In this document: positions 54,462 through 64,000 of the stretch, in pieces
Layout: each line of letters starts with the position of its first letter
Position numbering within the stretch: position 1 is the stretch's first letter
Assembly: GCF_001641265.1 (NCBI RefSeq)
Contig: NW_020167521.1
Coordinates: forward strand, 620,001 to 684,000
Direction of reading: 5' to 3'
DNA length: 64,000 nucleotides
Source: Pseudogymnoascus destructans
Taxonomy: Eukaryota; Ascomycota; Leotiomycetes; Thelebolales; Thelebolaceae
The notes under the pieces: model-generated
What the model was told of the DNA's origin: nothing
What the model saw: the letters and a program-made list of their open reading frames with translations, nothing else
Database searches by the model: none
Position numbers and translations under genes: made by a program

Positions 54462-57400
54462 CTACGTCGGCGCAGGAAACTCATCCTCCAACTTCAACCT
54501 CACCAGCACATTCATACTCAACAACTCCTGCACCAACAACTTCGCCGCATACGGCATCACCATCCTCGCCACCCCCCCCTTCCCACACGTCTGACACCAC
54601 CCCTGATACCCCATCAACCCACACCTCTCACAAACATCCACCTCATGCGCATCAGAACTCAACATCAACCGCTCCAAAAGCAACTGACTCGCTCCATACG
54701 CAATCAGACAATCCCGCTCCATCTCTCCCAACCGCAACCCGCCCTGCCTCGACCGTCCCTCCGTAGGCTGGCGCGTCAATATCGCCCTGGGCCCACGCGA
54801 TCGCGAGTGCAGTTTATCCTGCACCATGTGCTTGAGCTTCTGGTAGTAGATCGGCCCCATGAACACATACGCCGGCAGCGCCTCCCCCGTAATCCCACTC
54901 GTCAGGAACTCCTTCCCGGCATAAGCATACCCCGAGTCCACGAGCCCCTGCCCCATCTCCTCGACTTTCGAACCGCCGAAACACGTCCCGTACTCGTGGG
55001 TGCCGCGGATGACGCCGGATTTTCCGGAGAGCAGCTCGAGCATCTTGCCGACTGTCATGCGGGAGGGGAAACCGTGGGGGTTCATGATGATGTCTGGGGT
55101 TATGCCGGAGTCTGCGAAGGGGAGATCTTGGGCGGGCGCGATGAGCCCGACGACGCCCTTTTGCCCGTGGCGCGAGGAGAATTTGTCGCCGAGCTCGGGG
55201 CGACGGGTTTGCCGGGTTTGTACTTTGATCACTGTACTTTCGTTTTCGGTTTGCGAGATCATGATTTTATCGATATACGCCGGGTCCGGGAGGCGGTAGG
55301 ACATCGATGCATCTTTCATGTCTGAGCTGCGCCCGGAATCGGAACCGATCCCCGTTGAGGAGGTGTTAAGCGGCGTCTCCTTCTTGACGTACACGTCGCC
55401 GTTACGGGCGATCTCGCCGACGTGCGCGAGTCCGTCGGCGCCGAGGAGCTGGTGCTTCTCGATGGGGACGGTGGCGCCGTCAGATGCGCGAACTTCGAAG
55501 TCCCGGTCGCCGATGCGGTCGGCGCTGCGGTTTGCGTATTTGAGGAGTTTGGTGGCGTATTTTCGGAGGACTTGGCAGCGACCGAAGCCACGGTCGAGGG
55601 AGGCGCGGTTGAGCACTAAGGCATCCTCAATATCGTACCCGGAGTAGGACATGACGGCCACGATGGCGTTCTGGCCGGCGGGCAGTTTGTCGTAGCGGAT
55701 GAGCTCGATGGTGCGGGTCTTGACCATAGGTGCCTGTGGGTACACCATAAGGTAGAGGAGGGTGTCGATACGTGCGAATTGGTTGTAGGCGATTGCGCCG
55801 ATGGCTTGCTTACCCATAGCGCATTGATACGTATTACGCGGAGATTGGTTGTGGTGGGGGTAGGGAATGAGACCCGCGACGGCGCCGAGGATGGTGAAGG
55901 GCTCGATCTCGAGATGAGTGGTTGCGGGTGTGATGGCGTTTTCGTACAGGGCGATCATGGCGTCGTTCTCTTCGTTGCAGTCGATGTACTCGACAAGGCC
56001 GCGGTAGAGGAAGTCGTCGAACTCCATGGTGCCGTCGCGCAAGGCAGCGAGGTGGTGGTCTTTTATCCGCGGTACGCCGTTGGTGACGATGATGAGCGGG
56101 CGGCAGATGCGGCCCTCGTCGGTGGCGATGTGAACGGAGCTTGTGTGATGGTTGATGTAGCAACTCACGAACTCGGACACGCGACCCGTACGGCGGAAGG
56201 TCTTGAAGCCTGCGAGGAAAGCTTTTGGTTTCCTCGTCAAGGCAAGCGGTGTACCGTTGATGAAGATAACGTATGCCCCATCGTCATAGATCTCCTTTCC
56301 GCTCATAGACACAATATCCTCAGCACCGAGAACAAAGACCAGCTTACGCACTGGCTCCTCGTCATCGTTGGTTGTAATATGCGTCATGAGCGCCAAATTC
56401 TTAACAAGACCGCAAGCCTCACCTTCAGGCGTATCGGAGGGACACAGCATACCAAATTGCGAGGGCTGCAGCGCACGCGGACCAGACACCTTGCGTGTCT
56501 TCTCGAACTGCGAACTAATACGCGTCATCATACCCAGTGCAGCGATATAACTCAACCGACTCAGCACATGCGTGACACCCGCGCGCTCCATCTTGAAACG
56601 CTTCAAACTCCAGTTACCAGTCGAGATGGCGCGGTTCATGCCCTGCGTGATGTAGTTGCCATGAGACTGCATGTGCTGGTAGGCGTCGAACTCGTTGGTG
56701 CGGTTCGGCTTCTTGAGCACCTTGTCGATGTTCATCTTGAGATCCGAGTTGAATTTCTTGAACAGATCTTCAAATAGGAGAGAGAGAAGTTGGCCTGCCA
56801 GCTCGAGACGCTTGTTACCGACGTAATCGCGGTCGTCGACTAGCTTTGGGTCGTGCATCGCCATCAGCACACGTCGAACCATGAAGCACACATATAGCGC
56901 CTTTGGTCTGAAATCTAATCCCACGACGGGAACGTGCGTGATGACGATATTTGCCAGCGCCTCCAGCCCATCCTGTGCAAAGTTCCGCCGTTGTGGTTGC
57001 CCGAAGCGGCTCTTCCCCATCTTGACTCTCCCTCCAATCCACTCTAGCGCCTGCTGCTGCGAGAAGATACCCAGCTTGGCCGCCTCCTCGAAGTTGACTG
57101 CAAAGTCATCCTGGTATGTCGCATCCGTTCCCGCAACAAGCAACAGCATCTCGTGATCAGACTGCACGGCCATCGCCTTTAGCGCAATAACAATCGGCAC
57201 CGCCTCAGTAAGGACGTTGTGCTGGAGGTATATCCTCTCCTTCTTCATAACCACATAACTCTTCGACTTCCTCTCATGCGTCGAACTCGTCACCGACGCC
57301 GAAACCATCGACTTCTTCGCATCCGTCTCCACAATCACTCGATTCTTACTCAACTGCTCCTGCACCAGAATAACCTTCTCCGTCCCGTTAACAATAAAGT

Positions 57401-58334
57401 ATCCTCCTGGATCCAAGGCGCACTCGTTCATGTATGCGAGTTGTCCATCGTTGCGGCTCGTTAGGCGACACTTGGAACTCTTAAGCATGATGGGCATCCG
57501 CCCGATGGGGATGCCGCGGCGCGCGACGATGCGTTTTCCGCGCACGTATTTGATGTCTACGAAGATGGGGGCGGCGTAGGTGAGGTCGCGAAGGCGACAC
57601 TCGTTCGGGGTGACATCGTTGAGGGGTTTGCGGTCGTCGTAGTCGAGGCGCTCTGGGGCACCAACGCGGATGTCTGTGTATCTGTGAGGGAATCGTGGTT
57701 AGTGGTATGCAATAGTATGCCCCAGGAAGCCGGAGGGGAGAGACGTACTCAAGCCAAAAGGTATTATCCACATCACTCCTGACGAACTTATTCGCCTTCA
57801 AAATATCCTTAATCTCATGATCGACAAAATAATTAAACGAGTCGATATGCTGCTTCACCAACCCCTTCACCTTCAAAAAAGCCGGGAGCAAATTCCATTT
57901 ATCCTGTAAAAACACCCCATCATCAGCAACCATCATCGCATAAAACAAATTCTCGCAGGAAGCCCATACCTTGGCCGTATCAATCGGATCCGTCAAGCTC
58001 TTCCCCCCATAAAATGGCTCCAGCAGCGCCTCAAATCCCTACATTCCATATTGTCAGCCATCCATCCTTTCCGTCTGGCGAGGCACCCAGTCATCGTCCC
58101 AGAGTGGTGCAAACATACATCATTCCCAACCGTCCGTTGCGCCTCCGCCCTCGCCCTCCTCGCCGCCTGCTTAACCCCCTCCTCTGTACTCAGATCAAAC
58201 TCCGCCGTCGTCTTCTCAGCCTGTTCGTCCGTTAGCCCCCCTCCCCATGACTCCTTGCGCGGGGCAGGCACCTCAGGCGCTGGCACAGCCGCAGCAGCAG
58301 CGGGCGCAGCAGCAGCGCGTTTCCTCGGAGGCAT
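54462..58334 (-). CDS. RET1: RNA polymerase III second-largest subunit (RPC2/Ret1)
   Basis: Exons 58334-58119, 58038-57749 and 57681-54462 give 1241 residues; the yeast protein is 1149. The N-terminus has an Ala/Pro-rich extension. Family hallmarks include LVKQHIDSFNYFV, the Pol III-type VDNTFWLEYTDIRVG, the lobe sequence IPIGRMPIMLKS, the active-centre GYDIEDALVLN, the hybrid-binding GDKFSSRHGQKGVVG, and the C-terminal zinc site CERCGLMGYQGWCQTC. It forms the catalytic cleft with RPC1 and transcribes tRNA and 5S rRNA genes in the nucleus. An insertion of about 30 Ser/Gly-rich residues before YRLPDPAYIDKIM is unusual. Confidence 0.95.
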
Positions 58335-59244
58335 AGAGGCCTATGTATTCGTCTTGAGTGGGGGTGTGCGCTACCTGTCGTCGCGGCGCATGGTTGTTGG
58401 CTTGGGAGGCGTGGTTGCGGAGTTGACGGCTGCGAGTGTTTTGTCACCCACCATTGGGAAAAGTTGAGGTGAAGCTTGCCGGGGCTAAGATAAGATAAGA
58501 GATACGGGTGATGTGCAGGCATGGGAAAAGGTACGGAGGTACGGAGGTACGAGGTGCGCGGAACGGAGGATCTTTGTTCAGGAAAGAGCGCCCTGAGGCT
58601 GTAAGGCAGCAGGGAGGTGGGATGAGGGTCTAACGGGATAGAGACTAACATGGAGGGCATCGAGGGAGGAGAGGCAATGGCGGGTATGAGATTGGTTGGG
58701 AGACTTGCTCACCGCCTGTGTTGAGACCCCGTCTGGGTTGGTGGGAAGTGGGATGAGAGACGGTACAGGAGCGACCCCACGTCGACGGCGGCTTGGCCGT
58801 TGGGGTGTATGATTGCTCGATGAGGGAGGTGGGAGGGATGGAGGGTGGGATCCAAGTTGGTATCGGACGAGATACGATCAATGAGACCCGTCTCATTGAT
58901 CTGCGAATTGCCCTCGGTGAGAGGGGAGAGGAGGAGGGAGGAGAAGGTGATACTGAGGGGGTAATACAACATCCATCACGGCTTCCAACTCGTCCACGCC
59001 CCAACCTGCAGCCAGAGCCGCCGCGCACCTACAGATCGCCCCCCCCCTCATCCCTCCATCCGGACAGACGTGCTGTACGGGCTTGCGCGAAGCAAGGAAA
59101 GCCAGTTGTGCGGAGCGGTGCGGAGCTGCACAGCGCACCGCGGGGTCCATCCAGGTCTGAGTCTTGCGCCGGCGTGCTGCACGCATGAGTCCACATAGGG
59201 TAGGGCAGGCACAGGGCGAGGTAGGGAATCAGATCAGACATCTG
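58335..59244. other. RET1 promoter and intergenic DNA
   Basis: GC-rich sequence with no recognised gene. It holds a short repeat GGTACGGAGGTACGGAGGTAC (58530-58550 region) and ATGAGAC/GTCTCAT inverted pieces at 58879-58895. Confidence 0.5.
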
Positions 59245-59560
59245 CTGCTTACTTATCTAGGGAACCGAGTCTATCTTGTGTGTCTTGCATCATCGCGGCG
59301 CTGATTGCGTCCGTCGCTCACAGGGGCGCGGCGGCTGCGGCGTGGCGGAACGGAAAGGGTCGCGTAGGGGGGTTCCGGCGTGGGTGGTTGGTGATTGGAC
59401 GTTCTGTCCGTTTCGGGGTATGGTTTGCGGTGGGAGGGGTTTCACAGGTGCTTTCCGCAGGTGCGTCCTGCACGAGACAGACGAGACAGACGAGACAGAC
59501 GAGACAGACGAGATAGACGAGACAGACAAGACAGACTCGGTTCCCTAGATAAGTAAGCAG
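59245..59560. repeat. MITE-like unit with 40-bp inverted ends
   Basis: The left end (CTGCTTACTTATCTAGGGAA..., about 59245-59284) is repeated in inverse orientation at about 59521-59560 with three mismatches. The 230-bp interior has no gene. Its right half contains seven copies of GAGACAGAC (about 59474-59534). No convincing target duplication was found, so it may be a MITE or a simple inverted duplication. Confidence 0.7.
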
Positions 59561-59843
59561 GCAAGGAGAGGGGAAAAAAACGTACGGGAGAGGGCGTTTA
59601 AAGTTGCTGAGGCGTTTCAGATGCACCGCTATCTATCGCACAGGGCGCCCGAGGGTGCAGCGCAACGTAGCTTCTTTCCTTCTTCGACGGGGCGGACGGG
59701 GGATGATCGGGCCTAAAGTGTGAGGGTAGAGTCCTCTAGTGCCTTGGATCAATTCCATTCCTCGTACATGGGCTGTCCTGCTCCGTCTAGTCCATTCCTA
59801 CTCAAGGCTCGCTCGGGGCGGACGAGAGCATGGTGGGTAAGTA

Positions 59844-60027
59844 AGGAAGGGGCGCTGGAGGAAGGGGCGCTGGAGGAAGGGGCGCTGGAGGAAGGGGCGC
59901 TGGAGGAAGGGGCGCTGGAGGAAGGGGCGCTGGAGGAAGGGGCGCTGGAGGAACGGGCGCTGGAGGAACGGGCGCTGGAGGAACGGGCGCTGGAGGAATG
60001 GGCGCTGGAGGAACGCTGGAGGAAGCG
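59844..60027. repeat. 15-bp GC-rich minisatellite
   Basis: About twelve tandem copies of GAAGGGGCGCTGGAG. The first seven are identical; later ones have C or T at the fourth base, and the last is truncated. Forward translation would give (EEGAL)n and reverse (PFLQR)n, both artefacts of a unit divisible by three. Confidence 0.95.
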
Positions 60028-60562
60028 TGGGGATGGATAGAGGGGGGGAGTTTGAAGGTAATATATGTGTCGAGGTAATATAATATAGAGGAATTGACAC
60101 GGGGGGAGGTTTGTGTTTAACTTACCACTCTAACCTCACCGTCCTGCCTCGTCCGATTTTGGGCGTGGAGAGTGTGCCCGACGGCGCTGGGTATATACTA
60201 AATATTACTACTAGAGTCACTAGGATTTAGTGGAGTACAGCACACCCAGACTACCGTCAGACAGGTAACTTGGAGCGTGATTTGGACGGTGTGGTACATG
60301 TGGGTGGTGTGTTGTAGGTGGGGTGGTAGAGGGTGTGGTGGGTGTGGTGGGTGTGGTAGAGGTGTGGCCAGCGTATGTTCAACTGGTCCTCGAGGTACCG
60401 CCCATGGTACTTTCCGGGATTGTAGTTTTCGTGCTTCTCCCAGCACTGTCGGGACAACACCCCCGAGTACCCTCATTATAGGAACCCCCGTACTCCCCAA
60501 CACTCACTGGCCATACCCTACCCATACTTACTGCACAATCCCAATCCCACCATAATAATAAT

Positions 60563-60637
60563 CATACCCTCATACCCTCATACCCTCATACCCTCATACC
60601 CTCAAACCCTCAAACCCTCATACCCTCAAACCTCAAT
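60563..60637. repeat. 10-bp CATACCCTCA tandem repeat
   Basis: About seven copies of CATACCCTCA/AAACCCTCAA. The CCCT core resembles neither the fungal telomere repeat exactly nor a known site. Confidence 0.9.
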
Positions 60638-61203
60638 ATATCCTCAATTCCTCCTCTTTAGGACATACATTTGTGCGTCGACGCCCACCGCCCTTCCCCC
60701 TTCCCCCTTCCCCCTCCGTCGCACACTACTGGAGCTTTGCCGAAGGCGGATCCCTAGAAACAGGGGTCCACCATCAACGACCTCTGCACCACACCCAACG
60801 TCCACACACGCACAACCTCTCCGACTCGATCACCCCCTCTCTCTCTCTACCTCTCCACCTCTCACCTCTCACCTCTCACCTCTCTCTCTCTCGTCCCGCC
60901 TTCTTCACCTCTATCTCTAGTTGTTTTATTTCCTTGCGGAGAGATTGGACGTCTTCCGTTTGCGACGCCTGGCTCTCCAGGTTGTAAGGGCTCGCGGCGA
61001 GACAGTGTAGGAGCTTTTCTTGTATAACTGTGAGTCGTCCCCTCCCCAGAAGCCACCAGCACTTCCCAGCACCAGCGAGTCTTCTCCTCCCTCCCGCGCA
61101 TTCTCTGCTCCCCTCGCCACGCGCCCCAGCCCCACCGCGCCTCTCTCCCTGAACCCGAAAAGCTGACAGATCCCCCCTGGCCAGTATTGTAGCAATTCCC
61201 AGC
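60638..61203 (+). promoter_or_regulatory. 5' region of PUF gene
   Basis: Strongly pyrimidine-rich sequence on the plus strand, with repeated ACCTCTC units (60845-60895). It is typical of fungal promoters and 5' leaders upstream of the start at 61204. No upstream coding exon was found. Confidence 0.55.
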
Positions 61204-64000
61204 ATGGCATTTTCGAACAGCACGAGCGAGCGGATGGACGAGCTGCGCTTCCGACAATCGGTGCGCGGCAGCGTCAGCGGCGGTGTCAGCGGCAGTGAGC
61301 AGCCCCTCCTGGGCCTCGTGTCACCACCGCGCAATGGCGGCAGCCGTCTGCCTCCCCCACTGTCGGCGTCGGCCTCGGCGCAGGACGGTCGCGGGTTCAC
61401 GCTCACGAGGCGCTTCACGACAGATTCGGGGAGAGTGCCCACGCTGCATTCCATTACCGGGCAGAGAGGAGTGCAGGATGGGCAGGAGTATGTGCCTTCG
61501 GTAAGTGGTTTCTGTCCCCTGAGCGTGAGAGAGCGTGAAGAGTTGTGCGTGGTTGTGTGGTGTTTTCTTTGTCCGGTTGGGAGCCGCGGCTGGGGATGGC
61601 TGCGGCTGGTCATGACCCCTGACGCGGCTTGAATCGATTCGAGGCGCCTTTTTGCTAACGTCTGTTATCTAGAACTACCATAAAGTCCAGCTCGTAAGCT
61701 TCACCCACCGCGTTTTTCCCTTCAACTCCCACACAACAAGACATCTACATCCTCCCCCATACCCCCACAAACACATTAGCTTTTGAATACATTGCAACTA
61801 ACATCAATCTAAACTCACCACGTCCGTACTGAGCTCTCCAGCTGACCCTCAACGTAGCTAGAGAAGAAGAAACTAGAATACGAGCGTCTCCGCGAACAGA
61901 AACGCCGTTTTGAGGCTGAGATGCAAATCTTGGACCTCCAGCAGCGCCAAGAAGAACAAGAACTCCGACAGATGCAAGAGGACCTCGGGCGCCACCACAA
62001 CTCGCACAACACCAACGGCGGCCACCAGTCCGAACCTACTACTCCCCCCGAATACCGCGAGACCAGCTCTGGCTTCCCGACAGTCTTCTCCCGCCCGAAT
62101 CGTTACTCCACCTCTAGCTTGACCTCGCCAATTGGAGGACTCTATAATCGTCCCGGTCGCTCAGCTAGCCAGCTTACTTCGCCACACAACGGATTGATTT
62201 CATCTCGATACACCATGGACGAGAGCGCTATAATCATGTCTAACTCGGGGTCGGCATCGAGACGCAATAGCGAGGATGATGATAAAGAGCAGGCTGTGAG
62301 ACAGGATCCAAGCAGCCACAGGTCTTCGAACCAGTAAGTTCACTTTCTTCTTACTTTGAATGCTGTTTGTTGTTGTGTTTTTGTCACTTGCACCTTTGTG
62401 TTGTTCACTGTTGGCGTGGAAGTGGAACCTTAGCATTGTGGTTCTTTTGTTGAGAAGGGGTTCACATTGTGCTTGTTCTGAAGGCCCCCCCTTCCTCGAG
62501 GCTCTCAGGCAGTCGTTCGCCGATCTAGCTATATCACCCTCCCCCTTTCAACTTTTCACATACTTGCCCGATCTTAAACACAACACCAACTTTCCACAAT
62601 TGCTTTGGCTTTCTGCTGCAGTACAACAGACAGCTACTTTTACATAACTTCACACAGACAATTATAGATCTTGCCAATCTTTCTTTGACTTGTTGCTATT
62701 GATCTTATTCTTGACACTTCAGTTACAAAAACCAATACCATCGCATCATAGAAGCTGACATCATGGCTAGCCTCAACAGATATTCCACTCCTGTGACCAA
62801 GTCACGCAACGGCATTCACGATATGCTCTCGCTGGACCAGACCAACACCACTCGCTTCCTGTTCGGCGACGAGGATGCCGGAGGACCAATGGACTCCAAG
62901 AACTACCTCCACATGCACGCAACTGACGAGAACTTCCCCATCCTAGTTCGCGGAGAGCACCCCCAGAATGTAAGTCCCCAGATCGATCTACCACTGCAAA
63001 CGGTGCTCACCGCCTCCTGCAGTTATCCACCTCATCCGCTGCCCTTGACCTGGCTTCTGGCCAATCCACCACCACGGAATCTACTGGCTGGTCTTCGTTT
63101 GGACGTCACCGCGCTGGCCAACAGAGCTTGCCTACCAACCATATAAGCCAGACCTCCTCCAGCCAGAACGGCAACTCCAGCACCATGAACGGCTCTACCT
63201 CGCAGAACTCGACCCCTCTTGAGTCGCCACAGAAGGTCCGCACCCCCAACCGTTACTCCCAGGATCTGAAGTACTTTGGCGACCAGGACAAGTCCCATGT
63301 GACCTCGCCAACCAGCCAGGTCCAGATGACACCACCGAAGCTCCAGAGCTCATACTCTGCCAATGATGTGCCAACCATGAAGTCCAACGGAGGCAACGCT
63401 GTTGGAAGCACCCCCCAGAAGCCACAGTCCCACGCTCAGCAGCACTTCCACAACCACAATGCCAGTCTGGGCCGCATCCCACCCAACGCAGTCAACAACA
63501 GACAGGGTCGCGAGGTCAACAGTGGCGACTCTACTCCAGTTCGGGAGGCCACAAACGGCGGCTACCAGTCGATCCAGTCTGCCCTCCAGGCCAGTGCTCC
63601 TCCATTCGGACCTTCCGTCATCCATAGCTCCGTGCCTCTCAACCAAGCAGCTGTCACGCAGGCTGGAGCCAACCCATACGGCGTGCAATACTACAACAAC
63701 CAGTACAACATGCCAATGATGGCCATGGCGATGCAGAACATGCAGATCGGCCAGCAGGCATACCCCCAGAGTGCATATGGCGATTATGGAGTCCCACCGG
63801 CATACCAAAACAATGCGCCACGTGATAGCCAGGCTAGGGTTATCCAGCAACGTCGCCAGAATGATGGTGAGGGTGAGTTTTTGTGTCCGATCTCGATCTC
63901 AAATGATGTACTGACAATATTTTTAGCTATGAACAGATTCGCCAATGTTGCCTTAGAGTCTCTCGGTGGTGAGATCTACAGCCTGTGCAAGGACCAGCAT
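61204..64000 (+). CDS. PUF (Pumilio) family RNA-binding protein, cut by window end
   Basis: Exons 61204-61500, 61673-61693, 61858-62333, about 62771-62969 (or from 62752), 63023-63872 and 63927 onward, all in phase. A low-complexity N-terminus contains a coiled coil (LEKKKLEYERLREQKRRFEA), then SEPTTPPEYRE, EQAVRQDPSSHRSSN and LNRYSTPVTKSRNG blocks that recur in filamentous-fungal Pumilio proteins. Gln/Asn-rich sequence follows, then the first PUF repeat begins (NRFANVALESLGGEIYSLCK). PUF proteins bind 3' UTRs and repress or localise mRNAs. The fourth intron is long (about 420-440 bp). The PUF array itself lies outside the window. Confidence 0.88.

Noticed and set aside
55779..56777. 332-codon forward frame opposite RNA polymerase III subunit
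   Set aside because: Antisense shadow of the RET1 coding exon; composition mirrors the real gene.
59844..60040. Repetitive (EEGAL)n protein-coding ORF
   Set aside because: A 15-bp minisatellite is open in frame by its length; no start context, promoter or flanking coding sequence.
62763..63146. Separate gene starting at ATG 62763
   Set aside because: The upstream exon ends in phase at a gtaagt donor, and the joined protein matches the arrangement of fungal PUF proteins, so one gene with a long intron is preferred.
1..64000. tRNA or rRNA genes
   Set aside because: I scanned for the GGTTCGAATC-type T-arm and for conserved rRNA stretches and saw none; a covariance-model search would settle this.

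Overview
This is nuclear DNA of a filamentous ascomycete (Pezizomycotina). Genes carry several short introns with GT-AG borders and CTAAC-type branch sites. The gene set (MARVEL protein, PGA1, alpha-tubulin, EDE1, a subgroup-C-like chitinase, a multi-LysM protein, a PUF protein) is typical of mould genomes. A Leotiomycetes or Dothideomycetes plant-associated fungus is plausible, but the window alone does not prove it. I assembled spliced gene models by eye from splice signals, frame and family similarity.

Layout. 1-13 kb: an unassigned AT/GC-mixed start with a minisatellite, a MARVEL membrane protein, a Fot1/pogo transposon, then a housekeeping block with PGA1 and alpha-tubulin (TUB1) divergent over 329 bp, followed by EDE1. 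13-16 kb: an apparently intact hAT transposon. 16-25 kb: a peroxisomal adenine nucleotide carrier, then a secretome block with a GDSL/SGNH hydrolase, an astacin-type metalloprotease and a GH18 chitinase with a hevein domain. 25-31 kb: a second Fot1-like element and a 4-kb hAT-type element that carries a decayed histone H3 gene and two solo LTRs. 31.9-34.1 kb: a six-LysM secreted protein that was probably next to the chitinase before the transposons landed. 34-37 kb: a DUF7730-like protein and a PD-(D/E)XK-like gene cut off by a retroelement. 37-51.5 kb: nested Ty3/gypsy-type retrotransposons (elements B, C and D). D is very young (identical LTR overlap, open 1325-residue pol) and sits inside a degenerate pogo/Tigger-like element. 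52.5-53.7 kb: gene debris (a chitinase/LysM pseudogene and the tail of a sugar transporter). 54-58 kb: RNA polymerase III second-largest subunit. 58-61 kb: repeat-rich intergenic DNA with three minisatellites and an inverted repeat. 61.2 kb to the end: a PUF (Pumilio) RNA-binding protein that runs off the window.

The main biological stories are: (1) a chitin-directed secreted gene group (chitinase, LysM protein, astacin protease, lipase-like hydrolase) broken up by mobile DNA; (2) a non-autonomous hAT-type element with an internal histone H3 homologue, whose introns on both strands share a short repeated motif; (3) a layered retrotransposon graveyard in which target-site duplications let the order of insertions, one inversion and one internal deletion be read directly.
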